Assembly (NCBI GenBank): GCA_031549565.1
Contig: JAVBPO010000033.1
Span: 1 to 64,000 of the forward strand
Source of the DNA: JAVBSX01 sp031549565
Lineage (GTDB): Bacteria > Planctomycetota > Planctomycetia > Pirellulales > Thermoguttaceae
Direction: 5' to 3'
Length of the DNA stretch: 64,000 bases
The notes beneath the pieces are model-generated. The model searched no databases. It saw nothing but the letters and a program-made list of their open reading frames with translations, and was not told the origin of the DNA. Positions 8,282-16,785 of this stretch are shown here, in pieces. Positions within the stretch are counted from its first letter, which is position 1, and every line of letters starts with the position of its first letter. The translations under genes were made by a program, and so were the position numbers.

Positions 8282-9120
8282 CGACTCTCCCGGTTTTTCT
8301 TCACATCGGCGATGTATTCGGCCCAAAGGGTGTCAAGATCGGCGCCGCACGCGGTTTGAAAAAACGCGTCTTCGTACTTGCCTTCCCGCATGATTTTGTT
8401 CAGTTGGGGAACAAGATCGGGACACTTGTTCTTCTCAAGCCACATGAAAAACGCGGCGGTAATCTGGTATGCGTCGGTGTACTTCGCGCGGTCCGGATGA
8501 AAGGGCCGCATCGGGGCGTCCGGCTCGAACTGGGCGTGTCGGATGTAGTCGGCGATTCCCTCGGTCACCCAGCCGGGATTGCCGTTGCGATACCCCTGGA
8601 TCACGTGAACCAGTTCGTGGACGACCATTCCCCAATCGTCCGGGCGCGAGGTCACCCAATCGGACGATATCACGATCGCATTGCCCGAGGAGTACGCGAC
8701 GCCATCCATCTTTTTGAACACGAGGTTGAGCCTTTTCGGCGAAACGTGTCCCTCGGTCGCGAGGTATTGCTCAAGTTTCGGGTGCCAAGTCTTGCAAAGT
8801 TCGACCGCTTTTTGAGCCCACTCTTCGATTCCCGGCGCGTCTTTCGCGGACGGATCGATTGTGTATGTGATCTCAAGCGTTTGCGAGTAAAGGGAAACCT
8901 CCTTGAACATCGCTTCCAGGTAAGGACGAACCGTCTCGGGCGCCTTTTCGATTTCCGCTTCCGTGAAATCCGACTGCTGTCCCCGCTGGATCACGACGAT
9001 CTTCGCCGGTTGGTCGCCGGTTTTTACGACGAAAAGCGTCGTCCCGCGAGGAAGCGTCGGTTGCGAAAAGCAATAAGCGGGACACAATAAAAACAACAGG
9101 GCGAGAGCAATATTTTTCAT
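8278..9120 (-). CDS. basic-secretory-protein-like zinc metalloprotein, exported
   Basis: The 280-residue product has a signal peptide (MKNIALALLFLLCPAYCFSQ), then a region resembling the plant basic secretory protein family (PF04450). It carries the zincin motif HELVHVIQGY followed by WVTEGIADYIR, which gives two His and a probable third ligand region. Peptidase activity is plausible but unproven. ATG 9120 is preferred over an upstream start because the signal peptide begins there. The gene overlaps the U32 start by 4 bases, so the two are translationally coupled. Confidence 0.8.
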   Translation of the reverse strand: MKNIALALLFLLCPAYCFSQPTLPRGTTLFVVKTGDQPAKIVVIQRGQQSDFTEAEIEKAPETVRPYLEAMFKEVSLYSQTLEITYTIDPSAKDAPGIEEWAQKAVELCKTWHPKLEQYLATEGHVSPKRLNLVFKKMDGVAYSSGNAIVISSDWVTSRPDDWGMVVHELVHVIQGYRNGNPGWVTEGIADYIRHAQFEPDAPMRPFHPDRAKYTDAYQITAAFFMWLEKNKCPDLVPQLNKIMREGKYEDAFFQTACGADLDTLWAEYIADVKKNRESR

Positions 9121-9128
9121 GACTTTTG

Positions 9129-9163
9129 AAAACAAAAAACGAGCCGGGATCTGCGATCCCGAC
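9129..9163 (-). terminator. intrinsic terminator after thrC
   Basis: Read on the minus strand, the stem CGGGATC/GATCCCG (9161-9145, loop of three bases) is followed by a T-rich run (complement of 9129-9140). It lies between the thrC stop (9188) and the next gene (9120). Confidence 0.7.
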
Positions 9164-9187
9164 AAGAAAAAACGAAAAAACATCAGA

Positions 9188-10573
9188 TTATCGCAGCAAT
9201 TTTATAATTTCCTCCAAATCGTTCGGGCAACTCAGCGGCCGGTTGGCGAATTCCGTTGTTTTGACACCTCTCTTTCCGAGAACGTCCTCGAAGAACGTCT
9301 TGTCGGTACCGTGATAGGCGACCGTCGCGTTCGGGTCCTTGAGTTGGTGCCCGGTCAAGATGCAGACGACGCGGTCCGTCTTGCCGATCACCCCTTCGGC
9401 GACCAGCTTTTTCGTACCGGCCAGCGACGCCGCGCTCGCCGGCTCGCAACCGAGTCCGTTGGCGCCGACTTGCGCCTTGGCGTCAAGAATCTCCTGCTCC
9501 GACACTTCGCGGACGGCGCCGTCGCAAAAATCGAGCGCACGAAGGCATTTCGTCAGATTGACCGGGCGGTTGATTTCGATTGCGCTCGCAATCGTCGACG
9601 CTTTGCGGCCTTCGGCGTCCATTTGATCGAAAAACGTTTTGATTTTCTCGGTGTCGAACCGACCGCCGTTCCAGCGGAGCTTTTCCTGTTCGTAGAGCCG
9701 GTAAAGCGTGTTCGCTCCGACGGCGTTGATAATCGCCAGTCGCGGTACTTTTTTCAACAGTCCGAGCTTGTGCAGTTCGAGAAACGCTTTGCCGAACGCA
9801 CTGGAATTGCCGAGGTTGCCGCCGGGCACGACGATCCAGTCGGGCGAATCCCAACGGAGCGCTTCGAGTACGCGCAACATGATCGTTTTCTGTCCTTCGA
9901 GCCGGAACGGATTGACGCTGTTGACCAAATAGATGCCGAGCTCCTTCGACACTTCCTGGACCCGTCGCATCGCGTCGTCGAAATCGCCTTGGATCTGGAT
10001 CGTTTTCGCACCGTAATCGAGTCCCTGCGACAGCTTGCCGTAAGCGATCTTGCCGGATCCGATGAAGATCACCGCCTGCATGATTTTCGTAACCGCCGAA
10101 TAGATCGCCAGCGAAGCGCTCGTGTTCCCGGTCGACGCGCACGCCGCCTGTTTCGCGCCGACCAGTTTTCCGTGCGTGAACGCCGCGGACATCCCGTTGT
10201 CCTTGAACGAGCCGGACGGATTCATTCCTTCGTATTGAAGATAAAGCGAACCGGAATTCAGTCCGGCGTAAGCGCACGCCCCGGTCGCGTTTTGCAGAAG
10301 CGTCTGTCCTTCGCCGATGGTCACGCATTCGCTCAGCGGCGCAAACGGCAAGAGTTCATGAAACCGCCAAACACCGCTCAAGCGATGCGGATTGCTTCGC
10401 TCGCTCCAATATTTTTCGAATTCGGCAAGCGATTTCGGGACCGGGAGTTTGTCCCAGCGGTAGTCGACGTCGAGCAGATTCCCGCACTTCGGGCAGGCAT
10501 GGAGGATTTCAGTGATCCCAAAAGTACTCCGGCAGTCGGGATGAAGACAACGTTGAAAAGCAAGTTCGGACAT
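9188..10573 (-). CDS. thrC: threonine synthase
   Basis: ThrC converts O-phosphohomoserine to threonine using PLP. The 461-residue product has an N-terminal zinc-ribbon-like segment (CLHPDC...CPKC, about 8-31), then the fold type II PLP domain with NPSGSFKDNGM (the Lys that binds PLP), TGNTSASLAIY and the phosphate loop VVPGGNLGNSSAF. The start at 10573 (MSELAFQRC) is chosen because residues upstream of it would be encoded by repeat DNA (10621-10695). A strong terminator follows, so the gene ends its transcript. Confidence 0.92.
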   Translation of the reverse strand: MSELAFQRCLHPDCRSTFGITEILHACPKCGNLLDVDYRWDKLPVPKSLAEFEKYWSERSNPHRLSGVWRFHELLPFAPLSECVTIGEGQTLLQNATGACAYAGLNSGSLYLQYEGMNPSGSFKDNGMSAAFTHGKLVGAKQAACASTGNTSASLAIYSAVTKIMQAVIFIGSGKIAYGKLSQGLDYGAKTIQIQGDFDDAMRRVQEVSKELGIYLVNSVNPFRLEGQKTIMLRVLEALRWDSPDWIVVPGGNLGNSSAFGKAFLELHKLGLLKKVPRLAIINAVGANTLYRLYEQEKLRWNGGRFDTEKIKTFFDQMDAEGRKASTIASAIEINRPVNLTKCLRALDFCDGAVREVSEQEILDAKAQVGANGLGCEPASAASLAGTKKLVAEGVIGKTDRVVCILTGHQLKDPNATVAYHGTDKTFFEDVLGKRGVKTTEFANRPLSCPNDLEEIIKLLR

Positions 10574-10620
10574 GGAAGGCAATGAAAAAGGGTGGAAAAC
10601 ACGCAATATAACACCAAAAA

Positions 10621-10695
10621 CCAGAGCGGGAAGCGTAAGCGAGCGCATCTTTCTTCCCATCCTTTCTTCCCTTTTCCCTCTTTTCCTTCTTTATT
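10621..10695 (-). repeat. second copy of the fliP-type repeat, upstream of thrC
   Basis: The 25-base core (10621-10646) matches 1540-1564 on the other strand at 23 of 25 positions and is followed, as in fliP, by AGGGAAG-like words (to 10695). Confidence 0.75.
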
Positions 10696-10732
10696 CCATA
10701 AACAGGCCGAGTCAAGTTCACGCCGCTTGCCG

Positions 10733-11323
10733 TTATTCCGACTCCATCAACTTCTCAATCGCTTGCGTTTCCGGGTTGACGAGGAGAATTTTGCCGTCCG
10801 GGCCGATCACCAAGACCGTCGGGATCGCGGAAACACCGTACTCCTGAACGATTTCGGTTTCCCAACCACCGGCGAGACCGTGAATCCACGACATTTCCCG
10901 CTTGGCGAGGAATTTGCCGACGGCTTTTTCGTCCTTGGCATCGTCAAGACTGACTCCGATCAAAACGAAACGATCGTCGCTCTTGATTTTCGAATGGAGC
11001 GATTTCAGTTCCGGCAGCTTCCTCAGACAAGGGCCGCACCAGGTCGCCCAGAAGTCGAGGATCACGTATTTTCCCTTGAAGTCGGAAAGTTTGACCAATT
11101 CTTCCTTGGCTTTTTTCTCCGCTTTCAGTTCTTCGGTTTGCGTCGTGGCAGCGGGAAAAACTCGTTTCAGCTCAAAATCGGGCGCCGATTGTCCGACTTC
11201 GATCAACGGAATGGACAGAACGGGAACATCTGAGTTGCTTCCCCAAAGTGGGGCGGCCAACGGCACGCAGAATAGCGAATAAAGGAGCGTCAAAAGCACC
11301 AATCGTGGGAGAAATCGCAGCAT
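10733..11323 (-). CDS. TlpA/ResA-like thioredoxin-fold protein, exported
   Basis: This is a periplasmic thiol-disulfide protein. The 196-residue product has a hydrophobic signal or anchor (about 7-27), then a TlpA-like domain with FWATWCGPCLRKLPEL (CxxC active site, about 97-111) and the cis-proline segment SAIPTVLVIGPDG (about 165-177). An inserted charged helix (about 60-80) precedes the active site. It has its own TATAAT promoter (11379-11408). Typical partners are apocytochromes or other disulfide proteins, none of which is encoded nearby. Confidence 0.87.
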   Translation of the reverse strand: MLRFLPRLVLLTLLYSLFCVPLAAPLWGSNSDVPVLSIPLIEVGQSAPDFELKRVFPAATTQTEELKAEKKAKEELVKLSDFKGKYVILDFWATWCGPCLRKLPELKSLHSKIKSDDRFVLIGVSLDDAKDEKAVGKFLAKREMSWIHGLAGGWETEIVQEYGVSAIPTVLVIGPDGKILLVNPETQAIEKLMESE

Positions 11324-11378
11324 AACAATACCTGTCGTATACGGTCAAGGGGGAATGGTGGTAAACGGTTTGACCCGC

Positions 11379-11408
11379 ATTATACCAAAAATTCCCCCAA
11401 CCCGTAAA
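11379..11408 (-). promoter_or_regulatory. sigma70-like promoter of the TlpA-like gene
   Basis: On the minus strand TTTACG (11408-11403) and TATAAT (11384-11379) have an 18-base spacer, about 55 bases before the start codon. Confidence 0.6.
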
Positions 11409-11423
11409 GTCGGCCTGAATATT

Positions 11424-12530
11424 TTATGCAGCCTTGGGAAGCGACTTCGGCGTGATCACAACGGTCGGCTTGCGGAATTCGAGGGTCGATTCATGGATCG
11501 GATCGAGAATTTCCGCAAGAATCGCGTCGCAAACGTCGCAAACGACGTCGGTTTCGATCGCGTCCATCGGATTGTGCGATTTCGAGCCGAGATGAATCGC
11601 TTGGATCGAACGATTTTGCCGCCCATAGGGCCCGAACCGAGACGGCGAGGTCGCGCCGAACAGCCCGATACAGCGTGTTCCGACGGCGGCGGAGATTTCC
11701 AAAGCGGAGCATTCCGGCCCAACGACGATCGTTGCCCGTTGAATCATCGCCCCCAGTTCGCTTGAGCAAACCGACGGGCAGAGAATCGCGGCTTCACTTG
11801 CGGATTCCACGACGCTTTCAGCAACGCTTTTTTCAGTCGAACCGTTCCAAAGGACAAGCGAAGGAAGATTCCATTGCTCGAAAAGATACTTGGCAAGGCC
11901 GGAATAACGCTCCAAACGACGAGCGGGAGTCGAGGTATCCGCGCCGGGACCGAGGATCGCGAAATGGTGATTCAGCCCAACCCAAGCGAGCTTTTCCACG
12001 GCTCGGGCTCGGTCCGTTTCGCTTTCACACAGATCGAAAGCGACGCTGCAACCGTGGACGCCCAACGGCTCCAAAAGCTGCAAAATCCGGTCGATTTCGT
12101 GCTCTTCGTCCGGCGTAACGCGGATGTTGTTCAGGAAGTTGCTTTGGTGAGAATGCTCCGACTTCGCGAAACCGATCCGATACCTTGCGCCGGAAATCCA
12201 AGCGGCGAGGATACTCTGAAAGCTGCCGTGCAGATCGAGGGAAATTTCCGGTTGAACACGTGCAAGCCGGCTGCGAAGGTGTCGCACACCTTCCCAAGAG
12301 CGGTTCCAATTTCTCGGGGCGACGAGAATTCGGTTCAACGCCCGATGTCCTTTGAGAACCGCAACGCCCCGATCGTCGACAAGCCAGGTAATTTCGGCGA
12401 ACGGATAACGCAGACGCAACGCGACCAGCAAAGGAAGCCCTCGAAGGACTTCGCTTTCCGATCCGAACCGGATCAGCACAATTTTCTTGGGTTGCTCCGG
12501 CAAACGATCGATCGTGCGTCGAAAAAACAT
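11424..12530 (-). CDS. glycosyltransferase family 9 (heptosyltransferase-like)
   Basis: GT9 enzymes add heptose or related sugars in outer-membrane glycan synthesis. The 368-residue product has the GT9 N-terminus KKIVLIRFGSESEVLRGLPL, a middle DLHGSFQSILAAWISGARYRIG block, and the C-terminal donor-binding block VGPECSALEISAAVGTRCIGLFGATSPSRFGPYG. The sugar and acceptor cannot be told. No other lipopolysaccharide core genes lie next to it, and the TlpA-like gene downstream is read from its own promoter. Confidence 0.88.
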   Translation of the reverse strand: MFFRRTIDRLPEQPKKIVLIRFGSESEVLRGLPLLVALRLRYPFAEITWLVDDRGVAVLKGHRALNRILVAPRNWNRSWEGVRHLRSRLARVQPEISLDLHGSFQSILAAWISGARYRIGFAKSEHSHQSNFLNNIRVTPDEEHEIDRILQLLEPLGVHGCSVAFDLCESETDRARAVEKLAWVGLNHHFAILGPGADTSTPARRLERYSGLAKYLFEQWNLPSLVLWNGSTEKSVAESVVESASEAAILCPSVCSSELGAMIQRATIVVGPECSALEISAAVGTRCIGLFGATSPSRFGPYGRQNRSIQAIHLGSKSHNPMDAIETDVVCDVCDAILAEILDPIHESTLEFRKPTVVITPKSLPKAA

Positions 12531-12675
12531 CTGTCGTTGTGGAAATAAATGGACTGTCCTAAGGAATTATCGGCAAAACAGACTCACAGTATGAATGAAC
12601 TGGTGAAAAACCGGTTCGGTTTGGTATTGTGCGTAAGCCGCGCAGCCTGTAACGCGAAATGTCATCTTTCGAATC

Positions 12676-12770
12676 AGAGCCGCGCACGAAGTAAGCGGTA
12701 TTGTGGTTCACGCAGTGGAAAACATTGCAGCGAGATCGACTCGAACACCTCTTACTTCGTGCGAGGCTCT
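12676..12770. repeat. inverted repeat AGAGCC-NCGCACGAAGTAAG
   Basis: The left arm (12676-12699) and right arm (12748-12770) are near-perfect inverted copies around the shared word CGCACGAAGTAAG. The left arm's flank contains an 18-base word, GAATCAGAGCCGCGCACG (12671-12688), that recurs inverted at 25292-25309. Confidence 0.65.
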
Positions 12771-12830
12771 TTGAGGGACCGTCATAATTTAGGTAGAATA
12801 AACAGGAATATAACGTTTAAAAGAGCCAAA

Positions 12831-12899
12831 CGCCGGTCCCCTCTCCTCCGGAATACCGGGGGCAAGGGGACCATCTTTTCTGATCGAAATTCTTCCCAG
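12831..12899. repeat. CCGGTCCCC palindromic repeat family, copy 1
   Basis: This G+C-rich palindrome of the CGCCGGTCCCCTCTCC...GGGGACC type carries a conserved tail ATCTTTTC-GATCGAAATTCTTCCC that recurs at 27733-27758. Confidence 0.75.
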
Positions 12900-13333
12900 T
12901 TTATTATTCTTTGTTTGCTATTTTACCCATTTCACGACGGTCCCTCTGAGTGGCGTAATCCCAGGTTGAGTCCAACACAAGAGAACCGCCTACACGAACT
13001 TTAGCGTTTTTAGAAAGAATAACGATCATTCCGCTTGTAACCGATAATTCAAAAACGAATATCGAATTTTTCAATCATCCCTGATTTTCGGGCGGGACTG
13101 ATTGCGTTTCGGGGATTTCCTGAGTATATTCTGGAACATACTTTCTCTCTTGTACGTATTAAAGAAGTATGTCATTTGGAAAGGGCTCGAGGCCCCGGCC
13201 CGGATTTTTGCACGAAGAGATCGGAAACACGGAAGAACGCAATGCGGCTCCGTCTCTTGTGCCGCGCTTACGACGGGCGTTGTTCCGCTTCCTCTCATCG
13301 TTTGGAAGAATGGACTGTCGTCGGAAACTAATC
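12900..13333. other. intergenic stretch without a recognisable gene
   Basis: No ORF here has a credible product; the small ORFs on both strands are low-complexity or cross repeats. It holds a possible hairpin at 13135-13174 (ACATACTTTC facing AAAGAAGTATG) and ends at a heptamer array. A promoter for the following gene is likely here but could not be pinned down. Confidence 0.5.
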
Positions 13334-13368
13334 GACTACGGACGACTGACCACCGACTACTGACGATC
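13334..13368 (+). repeat. GAC-type heptamer array before the GAF-HlyD gene
   Basis: Five exact 7-base units, each beginning GA (GACTACG, GACGACT, GACCACC, GACTACT, GACGATC), end five bases before the ATG at 13374. No SD is present, as the array occupies its place. Confidence 0.85.
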
Positions 13369-13373
13369 GATTC

Positions 13374-15452
13374 ATGAGCAACGACCAACCTTTTGATCCG
13401 AATCTTGTCGAGCAGACACGGCTCCAGATTCGCGCGATGGTCAACGAGATCACGCAGCTATCGAAACTCGATATTCCGCCGGAAGAGTTTCATGCGGAAG
13501 CGTTGCCGAAAATCGTAACCGCTCTGGCCGCGATCGGCGGGGCGCTGTGGACCGTCGACGATCGCGGGGCGCTTTCCCTCGGATACCAGGTCAATATGCA
13601 GGAGCTTCGGCTCGGCGAATCGGAAGAGGTCGCCAAGAGACACAGTCGGCTCCTCTACAAAATGCTGCAAAGCAAGGACGACGGAACGCTGGTCATGCCC
13701 CGTTCCGGCGCCGAAGGGGACGACGAAGCCGGTAATCCGACCGATTTTCTCCTCGTGTTCGCCCCGGTTCGCACGGAACTGGAAACCGTCGGCTTGATCG
13801 AAGTCGCCCAACGCGCCGATACCGGGCCGGTCGCTCAAAAAGGATATATCAAATTCCTCGGGCAAATGGGCGGATTCGTTGCCGACTATTACAAGAACCG
13901 GCAACTCCGCAATTTCAGCGAACGGCAAACCCTCTGGACGTTGCTCGAAGAATTTACCCGCACGATCCATAAAACGCTCGATCTGCGGGAAACCGCCTAC
14001 ACCGTCGTCAACGAAGGACGCCGTCTGATCGAATGCGACCGGGTCAGTATCGCGATCAATCGGGGGGGGAAGAGCGTGATCGAGTCGGTTAGCGGTCAGG
14101 ATATGGTCGACAAACGCTCGACCACGATCAAATTGCTCGGCAAACTCGCGACCTCGGTCGTCAAGTGCAACGAACCGATCTGGTACACCGGCGACACATC
14201 CGATTTCGCGCCGCAGGTCGAAAAAGCGGTCGAGGATTACGTCGACGAATCACACACGAAAATGATCGCCGTCTTCCCGTTGACGAAAGTCAAGCTGGAA
14301 GAAGCGCCCGAGGAGGATCTCGCCGCCCGGGAAAAGCCGGAACCGCCGTTCGGGGCGCTGATCGTCGAACAGATCGAGGACAGTCGGATCCCGGAGCGAA
14401 TGAGAAAGCGGGTCGAAATCGTCGCCGACCACGCCTGTTCGGCGCTCGGCAATTCGATGGACCATAACAGCGTCTTCCTGATGCCGGTTTGGCGGACGAT
14501 CGGGAAATCGAAGATACTCGTTTCCGCGCGGATGTTGCCGAAAACGATTTCCGTTTCCTTGGCGGTACTCGCCGCGCTGCTGGCGATGATCTTCGTTCCG
14601 TGGAACTTCAACATGTCGTGCGACGGCAATCTTGAGCCTGAGAATCGTCGCTTCGTTTATCCGGCGATCGAGGGGAAAATCATCCAGGTCAACGTCGATC
14701 ACGACGATATCGTCGAGAAAGATCAGATTTTGGCCGTGATGCAGAACACCGATCTGGAAATGCGCGAAACGCAACTCCTGGGGGAAAAAGCCGAGTTGGC
14801 GACGCAGTTGAGCAACATGCGAATGGAACGAAGCCAGCCGACTCAACCGGACCGATTGCAGGAAATCATCGGAGGAATTCAGGTCGTGGAAGCACGGATT
14901 CAAACGAACGCCGAGATGCTCGAATTGCTGGCCATTCAAAAAGAAGACCTGATTATCCGAGCTCCGATCAGCGGGACCGTGATTACGTTAGACGTGAAGA
15001 AGAATCTGCTCGACCATCCCGTGACCCGGGGGACGCCCCTGCTGGAAATCGCGGACACTGATCGGAACAAGCCGTGGAAGCTGGAATTGGACATGCCGGA
15101 AAAGCGAATGGGGCATGTGATCAACTTCCGGAACCAGTTGAAGAAAAAAAACCCGAAGGCCGAACCGGATGTCGAGTTCGTGCTCGCTTCCAACGCGGAT
15201 GTCAAGTATAATGGAAAGATGGATTCGATCCACGATCGCGCCGAAGTTCGCGGCGAAGCCGGCGCCGCAGGCGGAGGCAACACGGTCCGGATCAAAGCAA
15301 CCATCGCGGATCAAACTCAACTCCCCCAGGAAATGCGGCCCGGCACAAGCTGCAAAGCCAAGGTCAAATGCGGCAAACAACCGCTCGGCTACGTCCTGTT
15401 CCACGAAGCGATCGCATTTTTCCAACGCCAAATACTGTTCCGATTTTTCTAA
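13374..15452 (+). CDS. GAF-domain HlyD-family membrane fusion protein
   Basis: In 692 residues, an N-terminal cytoplasmic half with GAF-like sensor domains (about 30-370, including ECDRVSIAINRGG) is followed by one transmembrane helix (about 393-415) and an HlyD-type periplasmic adaptor (about 430-690). The adaptor has paired lipoyl-like halves (PAIEGKIIQVNVDHDD and LIIRAPISGTVITLDV) around a coiled coil. It is the first gene of a cluster with another HlyD protein and an M50/HlyD protein, so it probably belongs to an export or efflux machine whose activity could be gated by the GAF input. The substrate is unknown. Confidence 0.82.
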   Translation: MSNDQPFDPNLVEQTRLQIRAMVNEITQLSKLDIPPEEFHAEALPKIVTALAAIGGALWTVDDRGALSLGYQVNMQELRLGESEEVAKRHSRLLYKMLQSKDDGTLVMPRSGAEGDDEAGNPTDFLLVFAPVRTELETVGLIEVAQRADTGPVAQKGYIKFLGQMGGFVADYYKNRQLRNFSERQTLWTLLEEFTRTIHKTLDLRETAYTVVNEGRRLIECDRVSIAINRGGKSVIESVSGQDMVDKRSTTIKLLGKLATSVVKCNEPIWYTGDTSDFAPQVEKAVEDYVDESHTKMIAVFPLTKVKLEEAPEEDLAAREKPEPPFGALIVEQIEDSRIPERMRKRVEIVADHACSALGNSMDHNSVFLMPVWRTIGKSKILVSARMLPKTISVSLAVLAALLAMIFVPWNFNMSCDGNLEPENRRFVYPAIEGKIIQVNVDHDDIVEKDQILAVMQNTDLEMRETQLLGEKAELATQLSNMRMERSQPTQPDRLQEIIGGIQVVEARIQTNAEMLELLAIQKEDLIIRAPISGTVITLDVKKNLLDHPVTRGTPLLEIADTDRNKPWKLELDMPEKRMGHVINFRNQLKKKNPKAEPDVEFVLASNADVKYNGKMDSIHDRAEVRGEAGAAGGGNTVRIKATIADQTQLPQEMRPGTSCKAKVKCGKQPLGYVLFHEAIAFFQRQILFRFF

Positions 15453-15460
15453 GAAACCTA

Positions 15461-15488
15461 ATTCATAATTCATAATTCATAATTAATC
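15461..15488 (+). repeat. ATTCATA heptamer array before the HlyD gene
   Basis: Three exact ATTCATA units and ATTAATC run in register straight into the ATG at 15489. Confidence 0.85.
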
Positions 15489-16778
15489 ATGTATCTCCCT
15501 CCTTTATTTTTTGTCGCGTTGTTACAGGTTTCCGGCCCGAGCGGCGGGGATCAGGTCTCGGCGATTCACCAGCCGAACCCGATGCCGGTCGTTGCGAAGA
15601 AAGTTAATCTCGAAAAACCCGAAGAGCCGTTGACGCAGAAACTCGCCAAGCCGGACGTGAGTCCAAGTGCGGCGTCCCGCGCAAACCGTCTTGATGCAGC
15701 TAACAATCGAATTGAGGCACGGCAAAAAAACATCGAAGAATCGAATCCTGGCGACCAGATCCCCGAAATTTCGCCCCCGGCAATGGACTCCGCGACGCCG
15801 CAATCGCGACGCATGGGAAGCTTTGTCAATCCGGAAACGGCGGTCGCCAGGGGAACGGGTACGTCGTTCAGCAAGTTCGATCCGTCGACGAACACCATTG
15901 AAATCAACACGGCGCGGGTCATGCCGGAAAAAGAGATCGTGATTTCCGCAGCAATTCAGGGGAATTTGACCCATCTTCGCGTCAATCAAAAAGACCCGGT
16001 GACTGGCGCGGATCTTCTCGACGCCGACGGGACCCCCCTCCAGATCGAGGTCCGGGAAGGGCAAAACGTTTCTGCCGGAGAAGAAATCGGAACCATCGAC
16101 GATTCGATTGAGCTGCGACAAATCGCGGCGGCGCAAGCATTGCTGAAGGTGGCTTATGCCGAGCAAAACAAACTGATTGAAATCGAGTACGCCAAAGCCG
16201 CTTGGACGGTCGCGATCGCGGAAGTGGAAAAGAATACCGAGATGAACAAAGTCGTTCCCAATACGGTTTCCCACCAGATGGTCCTGGAAGCGAAGTTGAG
16301 GAAAGTGCAAGCTCAAAAACAGTACGAAAAATCGCTCTACGATCTCCAAGTCGTCAAGCCCGCCGAAACGGACGTCAAAGAGGAGGAACTGGGAATCGCC
16401 CAAACGCGTCTGAAACAGCGGCGACTCGTTTCGCCGGTCAACGGGATCGTCGACGAAATGTATGGACACGAAGGAGAATGGTTCCGGGAAGGGGACAAAA
16501 TCCTGAAGATCACGCAATACGACACGCTCCGGGTGAACGGTCGAATCAACCTCAACCACGCGACGGCCCGGATGGTCGCCGGCAAATCGGTTTCCGTGAT
16601 CGCAGCGCCGATCGGGAATGAGCAGCCAATGACTTTCACGGGAAAGGTGGTTTTCGCCAGCCAAACCATCGAAGCGGACGGACATTACAATATCCTCGTC
16701 GAAGTGAAAAACCAGATCAAAGACGGCTACTGGCTGCTCAACCCGGGCCGGTTTGTGGATATGAAGATTCAGCTATAG
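15489..16778 (+). CDS. HlyD-family periplasmic adaptor subunit
   Basis: The 429-residue protein has a short N-terminal hydrophobic segment (about 4-16), a long Pro/Ala/Glu linker, and an adaptor core (about 140-429). The core contains a lipoyl half (ISAAIQGNLTHLRVNQ), a coiled-coil hairpin (about 205-300), the second half LVSPVNGIVDEMYGHEGEWF, and a beta-barrel ending near PGRFVDMKI. Such adaptors bridge an inner-membrane component and an outer-membrane exit. It lies between the GAF-HlyD gene and the M50/HlyD gene, with an Rpn nuclease gene immediately after it. Confidence 0.82.
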   Translation: MYLPPLFFVALLQVSGPSGGDQVSAIHQPNPMPVVAKKVNLEKPEEPLTQKLAKPDVSPSAASRANRLDAANNRIEARQKNIEESNPGDQIPEISPPAMDSATPQSRRMGSFVNPETAVARGTGTSFSKFDPSTNTIEINTARVMPEKEIVISAAIQGNLTHLRVNQKDPVTGADLLDADGTPLQIEVREGQNVSAGEEIGTIDDSIELRQIAAAQALLKVAYAEQNKLIEIEYAKAAWTVAIAEVEKNTEMNKVVPNTVSHQMVLEAKLRKVQAQKQYEKSLYDLQVVKPAETDVKEEELGIAQTRLKQRRLVSPVNGIVDEMYGHEGEWFREGDKILKITQYDTLRVNGRINLNHATARMVAGKSVSVIAAPIGNEQPMTFTGKVVFASQTIEADGHYNILVEVKNQIKDGYWLLNPGRFVDMKIQL

Positions 16779-16785
16779 AGTGATT

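Noticed and set aside
12549..13004. Plus-strand ORF of 151 codons in the intergenic region
   Set aside because: It reads through the CCGGTCCCC repeat and two inverted repeats, and its product has no family and no SD.
14051..14058. Seven-G runs (also in 21985-21992, 35910-35917, 44718-44724) as phase-variation sites
   Set aside because: Runs of seven G recur by chance in this G-rich coding sequence; only the G10 run in fliR is exceptional.
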